The notes: generated by a model not told the origin, from the sequence alone. A stretch of 64,000 bases of DNA from an uncultured Oleiphilaceae bacterium (GCA_913060665.1 CAJXUY010000009.1:108982-172981); one strand, 5' to 3'; positions 53,358 to 62,493 are shown, counted from the first letter of the stretch. Translations and numbers: made by a program.

Positions 53358-54029
53358 TTATCGTAAACCGTGACGTTCTCGATTCGCTTGCCGGTCATTT
53401 TCACTCTTTCTTAACAACACATAGACCGCACCAGTACCTCCATGATGCTTTTGCGCAGAATGAAATGCCATCACATCATCCATATCGGGCAACCATTTAG
53501 CTAAGTGGCTTTTTAATAACGCCTTTTTATCAGGGTTACGATCGCCTTTACCATGCAAAATAATAACCGTTCGCAAATCATACTTCATGCAGTCATTAAT
53601 AAACCGAAATACCTCTCTTCTCGCTTCTTCTACGGTCATTCGATGCAAATCTAACCTTGCTTCAACCGGGTATCGTCCCATTCTCAGTTTTTTATAAACA
53701 CCATACTGTATGCCATCCTGCTTATACTCAAGAACATCGTTAGATTTGAGTATTTCAATATGGTCTGCAGAGGTTAGATGGTTATCATCAATCGCCTTCC
53801 CTGTCACCGCAGTAACCCGCCTAATCAAATGGCCTGGCGTAACCTCTTGCTGAACATCCAAGTGTGCTTTATCTCTGCTTTTTAAAGGCTCAACATCACC
53901 CATTTCTTCAAAGAACAGATCAGTATCTTTATCAGCCATAACTATCTTCAATCGTATCAGTCTATCATCTAAAATTTCGTTAATTGGGAACTTATCATTT
54001 TCTGTACGGTTCTCCAAATAGTTATCCAT
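53358..54029 (-). CDS. smrA: Smr-domain protein
   Basis: Putative nicking endonuclease of the Smr family (YdaL/SmrA-like). The N-terminal region (to about residue 125) contains FEEMGDVEPLKSRDKAHLD, typical of the stand-alone proteobacterial family. The C-terminal Smr domain holds LDLHRMTVEEARREV, TVIILHGKGDR and HSAQKHHGGTGAVYVLL. Length 223 is slightly above the usual 180-200. It is convergent with the acyltransferase gene and divergent from the CBS/DUF294 gene. Confidence 0.88.
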   Translation of the reverse strand: MDNYLENRTENDKFPINEILDDRLIRLKIVMADKDTDLFFEEMGDVEPLKSRDKAHLDVQQEVTPGHLIRRVTAVTGKAIDDNHLTSADHIEILKSNDVLEYKQDGIQYGVYKKLRMGRYPVEARLDLHRMTVEEARREVFRFINDCMKYDLRTVIILHGKGDRNPDKKALLKSHLAKWLPDMDDVMAFHSAQKHHGGTGAVYVLLRKSENDRQANRERHGLR

Positions 54030-54149
54030 TATTAGACATAGGTCTTAGATCAAACAATACGACTCTACACTAAACTAATGAGGTAAGTGGAAGCCCTTAA
54101 TACACCCATTTCATACACTCTCAGCGGATATACAGAGGCACGAGGCAAT

Positions 54150-56141
54150 ATGACTCATGAAGAAACGGGAAAGTCTGCCGTACAACAAAATATACGCGCT
54201 TTAATGGCTTTTTTGACTCAGTATCCGCCTTTTAGCCAAATGGAATCAGGCCACACAGCATTGCTACTTGAACGTGCCGTACTCAGTTTCTATGCAGATG
54301 GCGACATTATATTAAGTCCAGACTTAGGCATCGTGGATCATTTTTATATCGTCAAACAGGGGCATATTCGAGGTGAACGCAAGTCGATCAAAAATCGAGC
54401 ACTCATTAACGGCACTACGTTTTCACCGTCTGTCTCAAACGCAGGCTCAGATGCAGAGTCGACGAAACCACCTAGTGCTACATTTGAAATATCGCCAGGA
54501 GAATGCTTCCCTATAGCGGCATTAGTGGGTGAGCGAGCAACTCGCACCGTTCATAGGGCCTCAGGCGATACGTTCTGCTTAAAAATACCGCGTGACCACT
54601 TTGTTAATGTATTTACCCAAAGTAATATTTTTCGTGATTTCTGCCTAAGAGGCGTGAGTAGCCTGCTGGATCAGGTGAACCGAAAAATACAATCAAAGGC
54701 GGTTGAGGCGCTAGGTAACCAACACTCGTTGGATCAAGCTATTGCAGAACTAGCGGTACGCAACCCCATTGTATGCACCCCAGATTTACCACTACAAAAA
54801 GCCATTTCGGTCATGCATAATAAAAATGTAGGGAGCATTATCATCACCGATGACAGCCGCCAACCAAGAGGCATTTTTACCCTGCGTGACGTCAGACGAG
54901 TGATTGCAGAAGGTCTTTGTAACTTCGACGCACCGATATCTAACGTCATGACCCCAAGCCCAATGTCTCTACCCTCTTCCGCATCAGCATTTGAAGCGGC
55001 TTTATTGATGGCAAAGCACCACTTTGCCCATGTCTGCGTAGTTGATGACGACAACAGGCTCACAGGAGTGGTATCAGAGCGTGACCTGTTTTCACTTCAG
55101 CGAGTAGACCTTGTTCATCTAGCGAGAGCCATCGCCAGCGCGCCAAGCATTGTGACGCTACTCAGTATTCGGGAAGATATCACCAAACTCATTGATACGA
55201 TGATCGCCTATGGGGCAGCATCTCAGCAGCTTAACCACATTATTACACTGCTTAATGATTACACCGTAGTGCGAGTAATTGAACTGACCCTTAAGTCGTT
55301 TGGAGACCCTGGAATACCCTTTACTTGGCTAGTATTTGGCAGCGAAGGTCGCAAAGAACAAACCCTCGTCACCGATCAAGATAATGGCATTTTGTTTCAA
55401 ACACCTCCCGACATGACCGATGAAGATGCTCGCGCCTTATTGTTGCCACTGGCAAAAGAAATCAATACTCGGTTAGACGAATGTGGGTTCACTTGGTGCA
55501 AAGGCAATATCATGGCGAGTAACCCTGACCTATGCCGAAGCGCTAATGAGTGGGAAGAGTGGTATTATCGTTTTATCAATACCAACACCCCTGAAAACCT
55601 ATTGAACTCAAGTATTTTTCTCGATATGCGGCCCATTTGGGGAGATGAAAAACTCGCGACGGCGATGTTTAAACGGGTTGTTGCAACGATCCAGAAAAAT
55701 ACGTTATTTCAAAAAATGATGGCCGCTTGTGCGATGCACCATCGCCCACCACTGAATATGTTCAAAGGTTTTGTCTATGCCAAAGGCGGAGAAAAACATA
55801 CCATTGATTTAAAAACTCAAGGGCTCACACCCTTTGTTGACGCAGCCCGTATTCTTGCTTTGGGGAACGGTATTATCGAACCGAACACCATTGACCGCAT
55901 TCAGGCATTAGTAAAATGCGGTGTAATGGATAGTAAAGATGCCAATGCCTGGGTCGAATCCTATGGACTTATTCAACTACTTAGAATGCGTAACCACCAA
56001 GAACTATCACGCACCGGCAAAGAACTCACCAACCGGATTTCGCCTGCTCAATTAAACCAGCTCGATCAACGTATATTGCGTGAATCGTTCCGGCAGGCTA
56101 AGCGATTACAGCACAAACTGGAAATCACCTATACCTTATGA
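54150..56141 (+). CDS. cNMP-binding/CBS/DUF294 nucleotidyltransferase-like protein
   Basis: Multidomain cytosolic signalling protein. A cyclic-nucleotide-binding-like domain (about residues 25-165) is followed by two CBS repeats (about 205-325), a DUF294 nucleotidyltransferase domain with FGSEGRKEQTLVTDQDNG (Gly-Ser near 397, metal Asp pair at 409/411) and a DUF294 C-terminal domain. Start set at the ATG at 54150, seven bases after a CGAGG site; a GTG at 54087 is in frame but has no usable spacing. Length 663 is typical. The 3' neighbour, an exonuclease gene, starts 17 bases after the stop; this pairing is common near acetate-uptake genes in pseudomonads, which are not seen here. Activity unproven. 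Confidence 0.85.
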   Translation: MTHEETGKSAVQQNIRALMAFLTQYPPFSQMESGHTALLLERAVLSFYADGDIILSPDLGIVDHFYIVKQGHIRGERKSIKNRALINGTTFSPSVSNAGSDAESTKPPSATFEISPGECFPIAALVGERATRTVHRASGDTFCLKIPRDHFVNVFTQSNIFRDFCLRGVSSLLDQVNRKIQSKAVEALGNQHSLDQAIAELAVRNPIVCTPDLPLQKAISVMHNKNVGSIIITDDSRQPRGIFTLRDVRRVIAEGLCNFDAPISNVMTPSPMSLPSSASAFEAALLMAKHHFAHVCVVDDDNRLTGVVSERDLFSLQRVDLVHLARAIASAPSIVTLLSIREDITKLIDTMIAYGAASQQLNHIITLLNDYTVVRVIELTLKSFGDPGIPFTWLVFGSEGRKEQTLVTDQDNGILFQTPPDMTDEDARALLLPLAKEINTRLDECGFTWCKGNIMASNPDLCRSANEWEEWYYRFINTNTPENLLNSSIFLDMRPIWGDEKLATAMFKRVVATIQKNTLFQKMMAACAMHHRPPLNMFKGFVYAKGGEKHTIDLKTQGLTPFVDAARILALGNGIIEPNTIDRIQALVKCGVMDSKDANAWVESYGLIQLLRMRNHQELSRTGKELTNRISPAQLNQLDQRILRESFRQAKRLQHKLEITYTL

Positions 56142-56157
56142 CATTCAGGGTCATGAT

Positions 56158-56889
56158 ATGAGTAACTTAGGCGGGCGTTTCTTCAATTTAAACTGGTTAA
56201 ATCGTTTAAAGAAAGGCCCAAATATAAAGGCAAAACCCGAAGACTTTCCACCTCCTCAGGCTATTGATTTTACGCCGCTAAACGAGACCCGCTTTGTCGT
56301 TATGGACCTTGAAACAACAGGGCTCAATATTCATAAAGACCAAGTCATCGCCGTGGGTGCGGTAGTGATTGAGAACAACGAGATACAACTTATTCAATCG
56401 TTTGAACGCACCATTTTCAGGGAGTTAAACAAAGTCGATGATACCGTACTCATTCATGGCATTTCGCCCGAAGAGATCGCGGGAGGTGAGCCTGCCATTG
56501 ATGTTTTATCGGAGTTTATGGTCTATTCAGGTGAGTGTGTTTTTCTTGCTTACCATGCGCCATTTGACCAAGGCATGCTATCTCGGACGCTAAAGCGCGA
56601 TATTGGCCTGCCGCTTAAGCATGTATTTATTGATGTCGCTGATATTGCAGCGACACTACTGCCCTCAATTAATGTCGGCCGATCAATGCAGAATGCAGGG
56701 CTGGATGACTGGGTAGATCACTTTGGGCTCAACGTCAGTAACCGTCACAATGCTTCAGCCGACGCCCTGGCCACCGCAGAACTAATGCTAATACTGCTAA
56801 GAGAAGCGGAGAAACAAGCCATTGATACATTAGCCCAATTGGCCGAGAAAATTAAAGCCTATAAGCGACTTCGCGCTATGAAACGCTAA
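56158..56889 (+). CDS. DnaQ-family 3'-5' exonuclease
   Basis: DEDDh exonuclease. ExoI motif VVMDLETTGLN (Asp, Glu), ExoII region AYHAPFDQGML (Asp) and ExoIII HNASADALATAELML (His, Asp) are all present. Start at the ATG at 56158 (MSNLGGRFF), preceded by an AGGGT site; an upstream ATG at 56080 would overlap the previous gene by 62 bases and lacks similarity. Length 243. It acts downstream of the CBS/DUF294 gene in one unit; whether it is a DNA or RNA exonuclease is unknown. Confidence 0.88.
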   Translation: MSNLGGRFFNLNWLNRLKKGPNIKAKPEDFPPPQAIDFTPLNETRFVVMDLETTGLNIHKDQVIAVGAVVIENNEIQLIQSFERTIFRELNKVDDTVLIHGISPEEIAGGEPAIDVLSEFMVYSGECVFLAYHAPFDQGMLSRTLKRDIGLPLKHVFIDVADIAATLLPSINVGRSMQNAGLDDWVDHFGLNVSNRHNASADALATAELMLILLREAEKQAIDTLAQLAEKIKAYKRLRAMKR

Positions 56890-56978
56890 CTATTCAAAAA
56901 TAATTCAATTAAGCTATCATCATACCCAGTGCAACTTATTGCTAGATACTTTATATACTACTCCTAAGGCAAAAACTT

Positions 56979-57464
56979 ATGTCTATAGCCATTTTAACGG
57001 TCGGTGGAACCATCGATAAAGACTATTTTGATGCGCTAAGCGACTATCAAATCACAGAAAGCCCTATTCATGAGCTGTTGCACACGTTTCACGTAAATTT
57101 TGACTATCAGGTTATTCCAGTGATGAAAAAAGATAGCCTGGATATGACCGACGAAGACCGTGAAAACCTTCGGAGCCTTATCAATAAACTAGATCAACCC
57201 CTTATTCTAGTCACCCATGGCACCGATACCATGACCCAGACAGCAAAAGTACTAGCCAACATAGAACACAAAACAATTATATTAACCGGCGCTATGAAAC
57301 CTGCCCGCTTTAAAGATACCGATGCCATATTTAATATCGGCTTTGCCTTAGGCGCACTAAAAACAGTGCCAAAAGGTGTCTATATCGCGATGAATGGTGA
57401 AGTATTTAACCCTGAAAATGTTATCAAAAACCGATCAGAACATCGCTTTCAAACCATTACATAA
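56979..57464 (+). CDS. Asparaginase N-domain-only protein
   Basis: 161 residues matching only the N-terminal domain of L-asparaginase: AILTVGGTIDKDYFD with the nucleophile Thr, and VTHGTDTMTQTAKVLA with the second catalytic Thr-Asp pair. A full asparaginase has about 330 residues with a C-terminal domain that completes the active site in the dimer; here the gene stops at TAA with no continuation. Small stand-alone proteins of this type exist in gammaproteobacteria, so it need not be a broken gene. Enzymatic activity is uncertain. Confidence 0.75.
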   Translation: MSIAILTVGGTIDKDYFDALSDYQITESPIHELLHTFHVNFDYQVIPVMKKDSLDMTDEDRENLRSLINKLDQPLILVTHGTDTMTQTAKVLANIEHKTIILTGAMKPARFKDTDAIFNIGFALGALKTVPKGVYIAMNGEVFNPENVIKNRSEHRFQTIT

Positions 57465-57621
57465 TAGATATCAACGCCCCCCTTTTTTCAACAAACCCTA
57501 TATAATTTATGGTTAATGGAACAATTATAATTCTAATAGACTCATAACCTTATAAATTTCTCTCAACTCATCTATTATTCACACCTCTAATTCATCCTGT
57601 ATCTAACTATAGAGGTCTGCC

Positions 57622-58659
57622 TTGCTCCACCAAGTATTAAATGCAGTCATTAAGCTAACCAGTCATAATGACCTGGAAGCACTCGACAACTGCCTCGTCG
57701 AAATAATAGCTGAACTAGTCCCGACTGAGAAAGTAGAACTCATCCACTTCTACTTTGATAATGAGCGCAAAACAATCGCGAATACACTACAAATTTTTTT
57801 CTCACCCAATAAAGATACCCACACCTGCGGTTTTCTCAAAGGTAGCGATATTTCTGTCGCTATACTAGGCTGCGTCACCGCAAATTTTCCAGTACTTGCA
57901 CCACTGAGCGATAACCAGTGGCACTTCATTTTGCCTATCAAAACTAACAACAAAGTAGAAGGGTGTATTAGTCTAACCAGTACCATTGATCTCAATTCTC
58001 ATCGAGAAGTCATAGAAAGTTTGGTTAATATCTATGCCAATCATCTCACTATTATCAATGAAAGTGAGCGGGATGAACTAACCGATTTACTCAATAGAAA
58101 GTCCTTTAACAAACGTATTAGCCGTCTACTCGATGTACAACGAGAAGAGCAGAACCGTCGTTCAAGAGAAAAAATACCCGTTAACAGACGAAAGGTAGAT
58201 TCTGAAGAAAAGAGTGCATGGTTGGCTATCATCGATATAGATCACTTTAAATTAGTTAACGACAATTTTGGCCACATATACGGCGATGAAGTACTGCTGT
58301 TACTATCTCACAAAATGAAAGAAAACTTCCGTCACTCAGACCTTCCTTTTCGTTTTGGGGGTGAAGAGTTTGTGATTGTACTAGAGCCAATAGCCGCTAA
58401 AAACGCGGCAATGGTAATGGAGCGTTTCAGAGCAGAAATAGAGCAATTCGAGTTCCCCCGAGTGGGTAAAATAACAGTGAGCATTGGCTATTCAAAACTC
58501 GGCACCGATGACTTCCCTCCACACGTAAAAGAACAAGCCGACAAAGCCCTTTACCACGCCAAAGAAAACGGGAGAAATAAAGTGTTTAAATATGAATCAC
58601 TGATTGAAAGTGGCGCCCTTAATGCGACAAACAACGATAGCGCAATAGAGCTTTTTTAG
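57622..58659 (+). CDS. Diguanylate cyclase with GAF-like sensor domain
   Basis: Predicted cytosolic c-di-GMP synthase. A GAF-like N-terminus (about residues 1-145) precedes a GGDEF domain starting DELTDLLNRKSF. The catalytic site RFGGEEF (246-250) is intact, and RHSD (237-240), five residues before it, is a canonical inhibitory I-site, so product inhibition is expected. A basic linker at about residues 172-192 separates the DELTDLLNR motif from the metal-binding IIDIDHFKLVND. Start is a TTG at 57622, five bases after AGAGGT, with no other in-frame start near it. Sensory input unknown. Confidence 0.88.
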   Translation: MLHQVLNAVIKLTSHNDLEALDNCLVEIIAELVPTEKVELIHFYFDNERKTIANTLQIFFSPNKDTHTCGFLKGSDISVAILGCVTANFPVLAPLSDNQWHFILPIKTNNKVEGCISLTSTIDLNSHREVIESLVNIYANHLTIINESERDELTDLLNRKSFNKRISRLLDVQREEQNRRSREKIPVNRRKVDSEEKSAWLAIIDIDHFKLVNDNFGHIYGDEVLLLLSHKMKENFRHSDLPFRFGGEEFVIVLEPIAAKNAAMVMERFRAEIEQFEFPRVGKITVSIGYSKLGTDDFPPHVKEQADKALYHAKENGRNKVFKYESLIESGALNATNNDSAIELF

Positions 58660-58674
58660 CCGCTCTACACAAGC

Positions 58675-59874
58675 TTATAGCACTAGAAGCGGTATGGTAG
58701 AAGCGGCTATACACCAAAGAACGACATATAATGGAGACAGCCGCCAGATCGCTAACATGCCGAAAGCCACTAATGCGATGGCCAGATCATTACTAGAGGT
58801 TATCCCCGACGTAAATATAGGATCATATAATGCGGCCCCTAGCACCCCCACAACCGCCGCATTAACACCTGCAATGGCATTAACCGCTTTATCACTACCT
58901 GAAATAGACTGCCATATAGGCAACACTGCCGCAATTAATAAAAAACCAGGCAGAAACATAAAAACCAGTGCGAATAACGCACCTAAGCCACTGTTATAGC
59001 CTGTAGGGATGAGTGCCCCCAGGTAAGACGAGAACGCAAACATAGGCCCAGGAATCGCCTGAGATGCACCATAACCGGCCAGAAAGCTTTGTTGCGTTAT
59101 CCACCCCGTATTCACAATTGAGTCTTCAAGCAAAGGTAATACTACATGACCTCCTCCAAACACCAACGCGCCCGCCCGGTAAAATGCCGCCGCTAGCGAA
59201 TATAAGCCCTGCTGGCCACCAGGTACCAAGATAAAAACAGCCAGTAGTAAGGTAAATAACGTAAAAATAACAATGCCTGTTCGTTGACCATAACCTACCT
59301 TAATACTATAACGGCTACCACCTGATGGCTCACGACAAAACAGCAACCCAATAATCGCCCCGACCAACACGACAAGAAGTTGAGCACATACAGAGCCCAT
59401 CAACAATAGTGTGCAAGCCGCTAACAAAGCGATACTTCGCCGAAGCATATCAGGGCAAAGTTTTTTAGACATTCCCCATACGGCATCTGCCACCACAGCA
59501 AAAGCCACTAGCTTTAAACCATGAATAACAGCGTCTCCAGCTAAACCTGAAATAGATGTTAATACCGACGAAAACCCAAACAACAATAGCGCTGACGGCA
59601 ATGTAAACGCTAAAAAAGCCACTATCGCCCCTGACCAGCCCGCACGTAATAGCCCCAAAGCAAAACCCAGCTGACTACTTGAGGGGCCCGGCAAAAATTG
59701 GCAAATAGCTAACAACTGACTAAATTGGTCTTCGCTAACCCAGCGCTTTCGTTCAACCAACTCCTTATGAAAGTAGCCAATATGCGCAACAGGGCCTCCG
59801 AATGAGGTAACTCCGAGCTTGATGAAGGTGCGGAACACGTCTCCAACATGATGTTTCTGATTAGATTTATCCAT
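58675..59874 (-). CDS. chrA: Chromate transporter (ChrA, two-domain form)
   Basis: Inner-membrane CHR-family protein, predicted to export chromate. Two homologous halves of about 190 residues each are fused: the first has FIKLGVTSFGGPVAHIGYFH and CQFLPGPSSSQLGFALGLL, the second FYRAGALVFGGGHVVLPLLE and GYGASQAIPGPMFAFSSYLG. Length 399 is typical of the long form. It is convergent with the cyclase gene, 15 bases apart. No regulator (chrB) nearby, so physiological substrate is uncertain. Confidence 0.9.
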   Translation of the reverse strand: MDKSNQKHHVGDVFRTFIKLGVTSFGGPVAHIGYFHKELVERKRWVSEDQFSQLLAICQFLPGPSSSQLGFALGLLRAGWSGAIVAFLAFTLPSALLLFGFSSVLTSISGLAGDAVIHGLKLVAFAVVADAVWGMSKKLCPDMLRRSIALLAACTLLLMGSVCAQLLVVLVGAIIGLLFCREPSGGSRYSIKVGYGQRTGIVIFTLFTLLLAVFILVPGGQQGLYSLAAAFYRAGALVFGGGHVVLPLLEDSIVNTGWITQQSFLAGYGASQAIPGPMFAFSSYLGALIPTGYNSGLGALFALVFMFLPGFLLIAAVLPIWQSISGSDKAVNAIAGVNAAVVGVLGAALYDPIFTSGITSSNDLAIALVAFGMLAIWRLSPLYVVLWCIAASTIPLLVL

Positions 59875-60024
59875 AATTAAATATTCAAAATGTTATTTGG
59901 CCTAGCATATCAGGTCTATTAACGTTCCTCCTCCCAGTATGTGAGAAGCGCAACACCAAAAAAATCAAAAAACGTATAATAGATGAAGACATCGTTAACG
60001 ATGAGCTGGCAATGGTAGACATCA

Positions 60025-60489
60025 TTAATCGGTTCTTTTCAACATTTCAACATGAAGAATACCATCTTCATCATAGGGGTCAGATACTGTCTCAAATCCA
60101 TAATCTCGATAGAACCCCTCCAAATGATATTGGGCCGATAATTTAACAGGCGTGTTGGATAGTTTCTCATTCATTATTGAAATCGCTTGGGCCATCAACA
60201 CTTTCCCTAAGCCAACCCCTCTAGCAGCTTGACTAACGATTACGCGCCCTATAGATGACTCCTTATACTTAACCCCTGGGCCTAATACTCGAAGATAGGC
60301 AGCAATCGTTCGCGCACCGCTTATTTCGATCCGCCACCCAATAAGATGCCACGCAGCCTCATCTAAATCATCAATATCTTCATAAATACAGTTTTGCTCA
60401 ACAATAAATACGTGCTGACGAAGTTTCAAAACCTGATAAAGCTCACCCGTTGTTAACTCACCAAATTCAGCCCACTGCCATTCAATCAT
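60025..60489 (-). CDS. elaA: ElaA-family GNAT acetyltransferase
   Basis: N-acetyltransferase of the ElaA branch: EWQWAEFGELTTGELYQVLK, LRQHVFIVEQNCIYEDID and the acetyl-CoA-binding block RVIVSQAARGVGLGKVLM. Length 154 is normal. Start placed at the ATG at 60489; a TTG at 60498 adds three residues. Substrate unknown. It is the first gene of the accessory end of the window. Confidence 0.88.
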   Translation of the reverse strand: MIEWQWAEFGELTTGELYQVLKLRQHVFIVEQNCIYEDIDDLDEAAWHLIGWRIEISGARTIAAYLRVLGPGVKYKESSIGRVIVSQAARGVGLGKVLMAQAISIMNEKLSNTPVKLSAQYHLEGFYRDYGFETVSDPYDEDGILHVEMLKRTD

Positions 60490-60579
60490 AAATACCAATC
60501 CATGAGGGATAACTGCTCGTTATTGTTGCTATTTACGCATGTCCACTACAGACCTTAATAACCCCCTATCCCGCTCAGG

Positions 60580-61036
60580 TTAATTGGCTGGCAAAAGGTG
60601 TCCAGTACGAAGCTTCAATGTAGCCTCCAACACCTTGCCGGTTGTGGTTGGCATAAACGATATTATGTTGGGTGAATCCATGTATATGGCTAACTCCCAT
60701 GTGCCTTTTGTGTTCTCCCCCCAAAAAGCATTACTCAAAAATGTCCAGTTGATATTATCTTCAACATCAGCAGCAGACTCATAGAATATTTTACTTTTGG
60801 TACCTGGTGGTGATGTCAAGACACCGGAAAGCTGCCCTCTATACCTGTGGTCGATGGTTAGTTTAACTAGTACCCTGCGGCATGCGCAAACATAGAAAAT
60901 CATAGTTCATTTCAGAAAGGTACTTAGTGTATACGGGGAAGTCACCTTTATCGTTTGGTTCAAAGTCTTAGCCTGCCTTTTGAGAAAAAGCACAGGAGGG
61001 AAGTAAACAAATAATGATGATACAAAGTAAATTCAT
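60580..61036 (-). pseudogene. Broken gene for a secreted P-domain protein
   Basis: Two pieces in different frames. An ATG at 61036 with a GAGG ribosome site begins a signal-peptide-like stretch (MNLLCIIIICLLPSCAFSQ) that meets a TAA at 60970. Then, one frame away, 60903-60580 encodes a P-domain as found at the C-terminus of proprotein-convertase and secreted subtilisin proteins (LVKLTIDHRYRGQLSGVLTS, NINWTFLSNAFWGENTKGTW). No protease domain is present. Either a small secreted P-domain protein with a nonsense mutation and frameshift, or the remnant of a larger protease. Confidence 0.6.
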
Positions 61037-61194
61037 ATCAACCTCAGTTCAAGACGACTGTAGGCTAAACAGTATAGTCGTAGATAGTCACAATCTGAAA
61101 TTCACACCGACGTCTACTATAGTTTTATTTTTTCCTTAGGTTAGCGATGACCAAAAAGCGCAGCTTCCATTTGGTGTATTCAGGAAAATATGCG

Positions 61195-61227
61195 AGAAAG
61201 GCCACCGGTTACATTGGCGGCCTTTCT
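61195..61227 (-). terminator. Terminator-like hairpin after the two-repeat lipoprotein
   Basis: AGAAAGGCC and GGCCTTTCT pair exactly over nine bases, about 40 bases beyond the gene's stop. The following minus-strand bases are only moderately T-rich. Confidence 0.55.
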
Positions 61228-61269
61228 GGTTGGAGCTATCACCTAACGTAATAGCACCCCGATATAACC

Positions 61270-61851
61270 TTATATATTACGCTGTTTAAATGCGTCCATT
61301 AATGCAACAGGCTTTTTCTTCTTGTTGCTTTTGTTCAAGACGTAAACCACTGTTTCACCTTTTGGCCCAGCTCCAATATCGGTAAATCGATAAGATGCTT
61401 CGCCAATTTTTCTCACGTCATTCATATCTTTAAGCGTACTGAAAACATAAATCCGGCCTTCTGATCGCATTTCGCCATAGAAGCTTTCTGCTGGCGCTAG
61501 TGTTCCATCATAAAGGTCTACGCTCGCAATACCTGATTGCTTCTTTTTATCCTGACTAGTCAAACCAAACTTAATGGTTTCACCTTTTGGGCCTGCACCA
61601 ATACGGGCAAGGATATAAGGCGTATGACCTAACTTATTAAAGTTCTGGTACAGCGTAAAGTCATCAAAAATGTAGATTCGACCGTCGTGGTGGACTTCAT
61701 ATAGTTCGTCATTATTGGCTTCAACTGCAACCTCTGCTTTCACCTCCTCCGAAACATCTACTTGTTTTGACTCGTTTGATGCACATCCTATTAGGGCTGT
61801 GAATACAGTAGCGGTAAGGATAAATCTAATAGAACCTGAAGCAAGTTTCAT
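61270..61851 (-). CDS. Lipoprotein with two copies of a GRIYxF/IGAGPKGET module
   Basis: 193-residue predicted lipoprotein, lipobox LIGC (Cys23). The mature part holds two related modules of about 50 residues, 75 residues apart: DGRIYIF at 56-62 and IGAGPKGET at 84-92, then EGRIYVF at 131-137 and IGAGPKGET at 159-167, each followed by a Lys-rich tail. I do not recognise the domain family. Start at the ATG at 61851, ten bases after GGAG; an ATG at 61866 lacks a site. It stands alone with its own terminator-like hairpin. Confidence 0.75.
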   Translation of the reverse strand: MKLASGSIRFILTATVFTALIGCASNESKQVDVSEEVKAEVAVEANNDELYEVHHDGRIYIFDDFTLYQNFNKLGHTPYILARIGAGPKGETIKFGLTSQDKKKQSGIASVDLYDGTLAPAESFYGEMRSEGRIYVFSTLKDMNDVRKIGEASYRFTDIGAGPKGETVVYVLNKSNKKKKPVALMDAFKQRNI

Positions 61852-61951
61852 GGGTATTAACTCCATACATATTATGAGTAGTTTTAAAGTCCTAAAAGGC
61901 TATCGTCTAAATATGACAAAGAAGTGACAACGCTATAAACAAAGAACACAC

Positions 61952-62275
61952 TTAAGTAGCTACGTCGAGTAAATAAGCTGATGACTGGCTATGCCCAGTT
62001 ATAAGGGTTGCCAGAAACTCATCTATTTTTTTAGCATTCTCTAATAAGGTTTCGCTTGTTTGTTGCTTCTCTTCAGCTAACGTTTTGTGGCTACTTTTAG
62101 TGCTGTCATTTGAGATATGCTGGCTAACAATTTTTCTGAAGCTTCTTTCATTTTGTCAGATTTCTTACATAACTCAGCGTGTGTTCCGCTCGATTGTTTC
62201 GATGAATCCGTTGGCAATTTACAGCCATCGATCGTGGTGAAATGGGGTTGCATGCCAGCAGCGAGTGAAAGCGGG
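61952..62275 (-). pseudogene. Remnant of an IS1182-like transposase, frameshifted and internally deleted
   Basis: The minus-strand segment up to about 62120 reads MQPHFTTI joined to IDGCKLPTDSSKQSSGTHAE, blocks that in IS1182-family transposases lie well apart, so an internal deletion is inferred. The frame then shifts near 62130 into KTLAEEKQQTSETLLENAKK and IDEFLATLI, ending at a stop at 61952. Assignment rests on recognition of the DGCKLP/SGT and PHFTTI blocks. Not functional. Confidence 0.55.
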
Positions 62276-62280
62276 TTGAA

Positions 62281-62451
62281 GACCCTCTTATAGGAGAGCA
62301 GAAACGAGGTGATCTTGCATTCCTGAGAGTTCACAAATTCAAGATGGTTAAGCAACTTACGTTACTTGGCTACAGCTATGATGAATCAAAGTACTTGGAA
62401 GCCTTGAAGAAAAAAGGTTCTCCACTATTAGAATATGCGATAAATGATTAG
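62281..62451 (+). pseudogene. Truncated second copy of the RelE-family toxin gene
   Basis: 57 plus-strand codons including the stop, open from a stop near 62266, encoding DPLIGEQKRGDLAFLRVHKF and MVKQLTLLGYSYDE, the C-terminal half of the toxin at 63591-63881. The two share a 32-base exact match (62341-62372 and 63762-63793). The N-terminal half is missing and the last 22 residues differ completely from the intact copy. It abuts the transposase remnant. Confidence 0.7.
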
Positions 62452-62493
62452 ATTGATCGCTTGTAGTCCACCTCAGGGCGTGTGGTTAGCGTT

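Noticed and set aside
62077..62355. A 92-residue minus-strand open frame as a real gene
   Set aside because: Its first part is the antisense of the toxin remnant and its second part matches transposase blocks with a frameshift, so it is a chance fusion of remnants.
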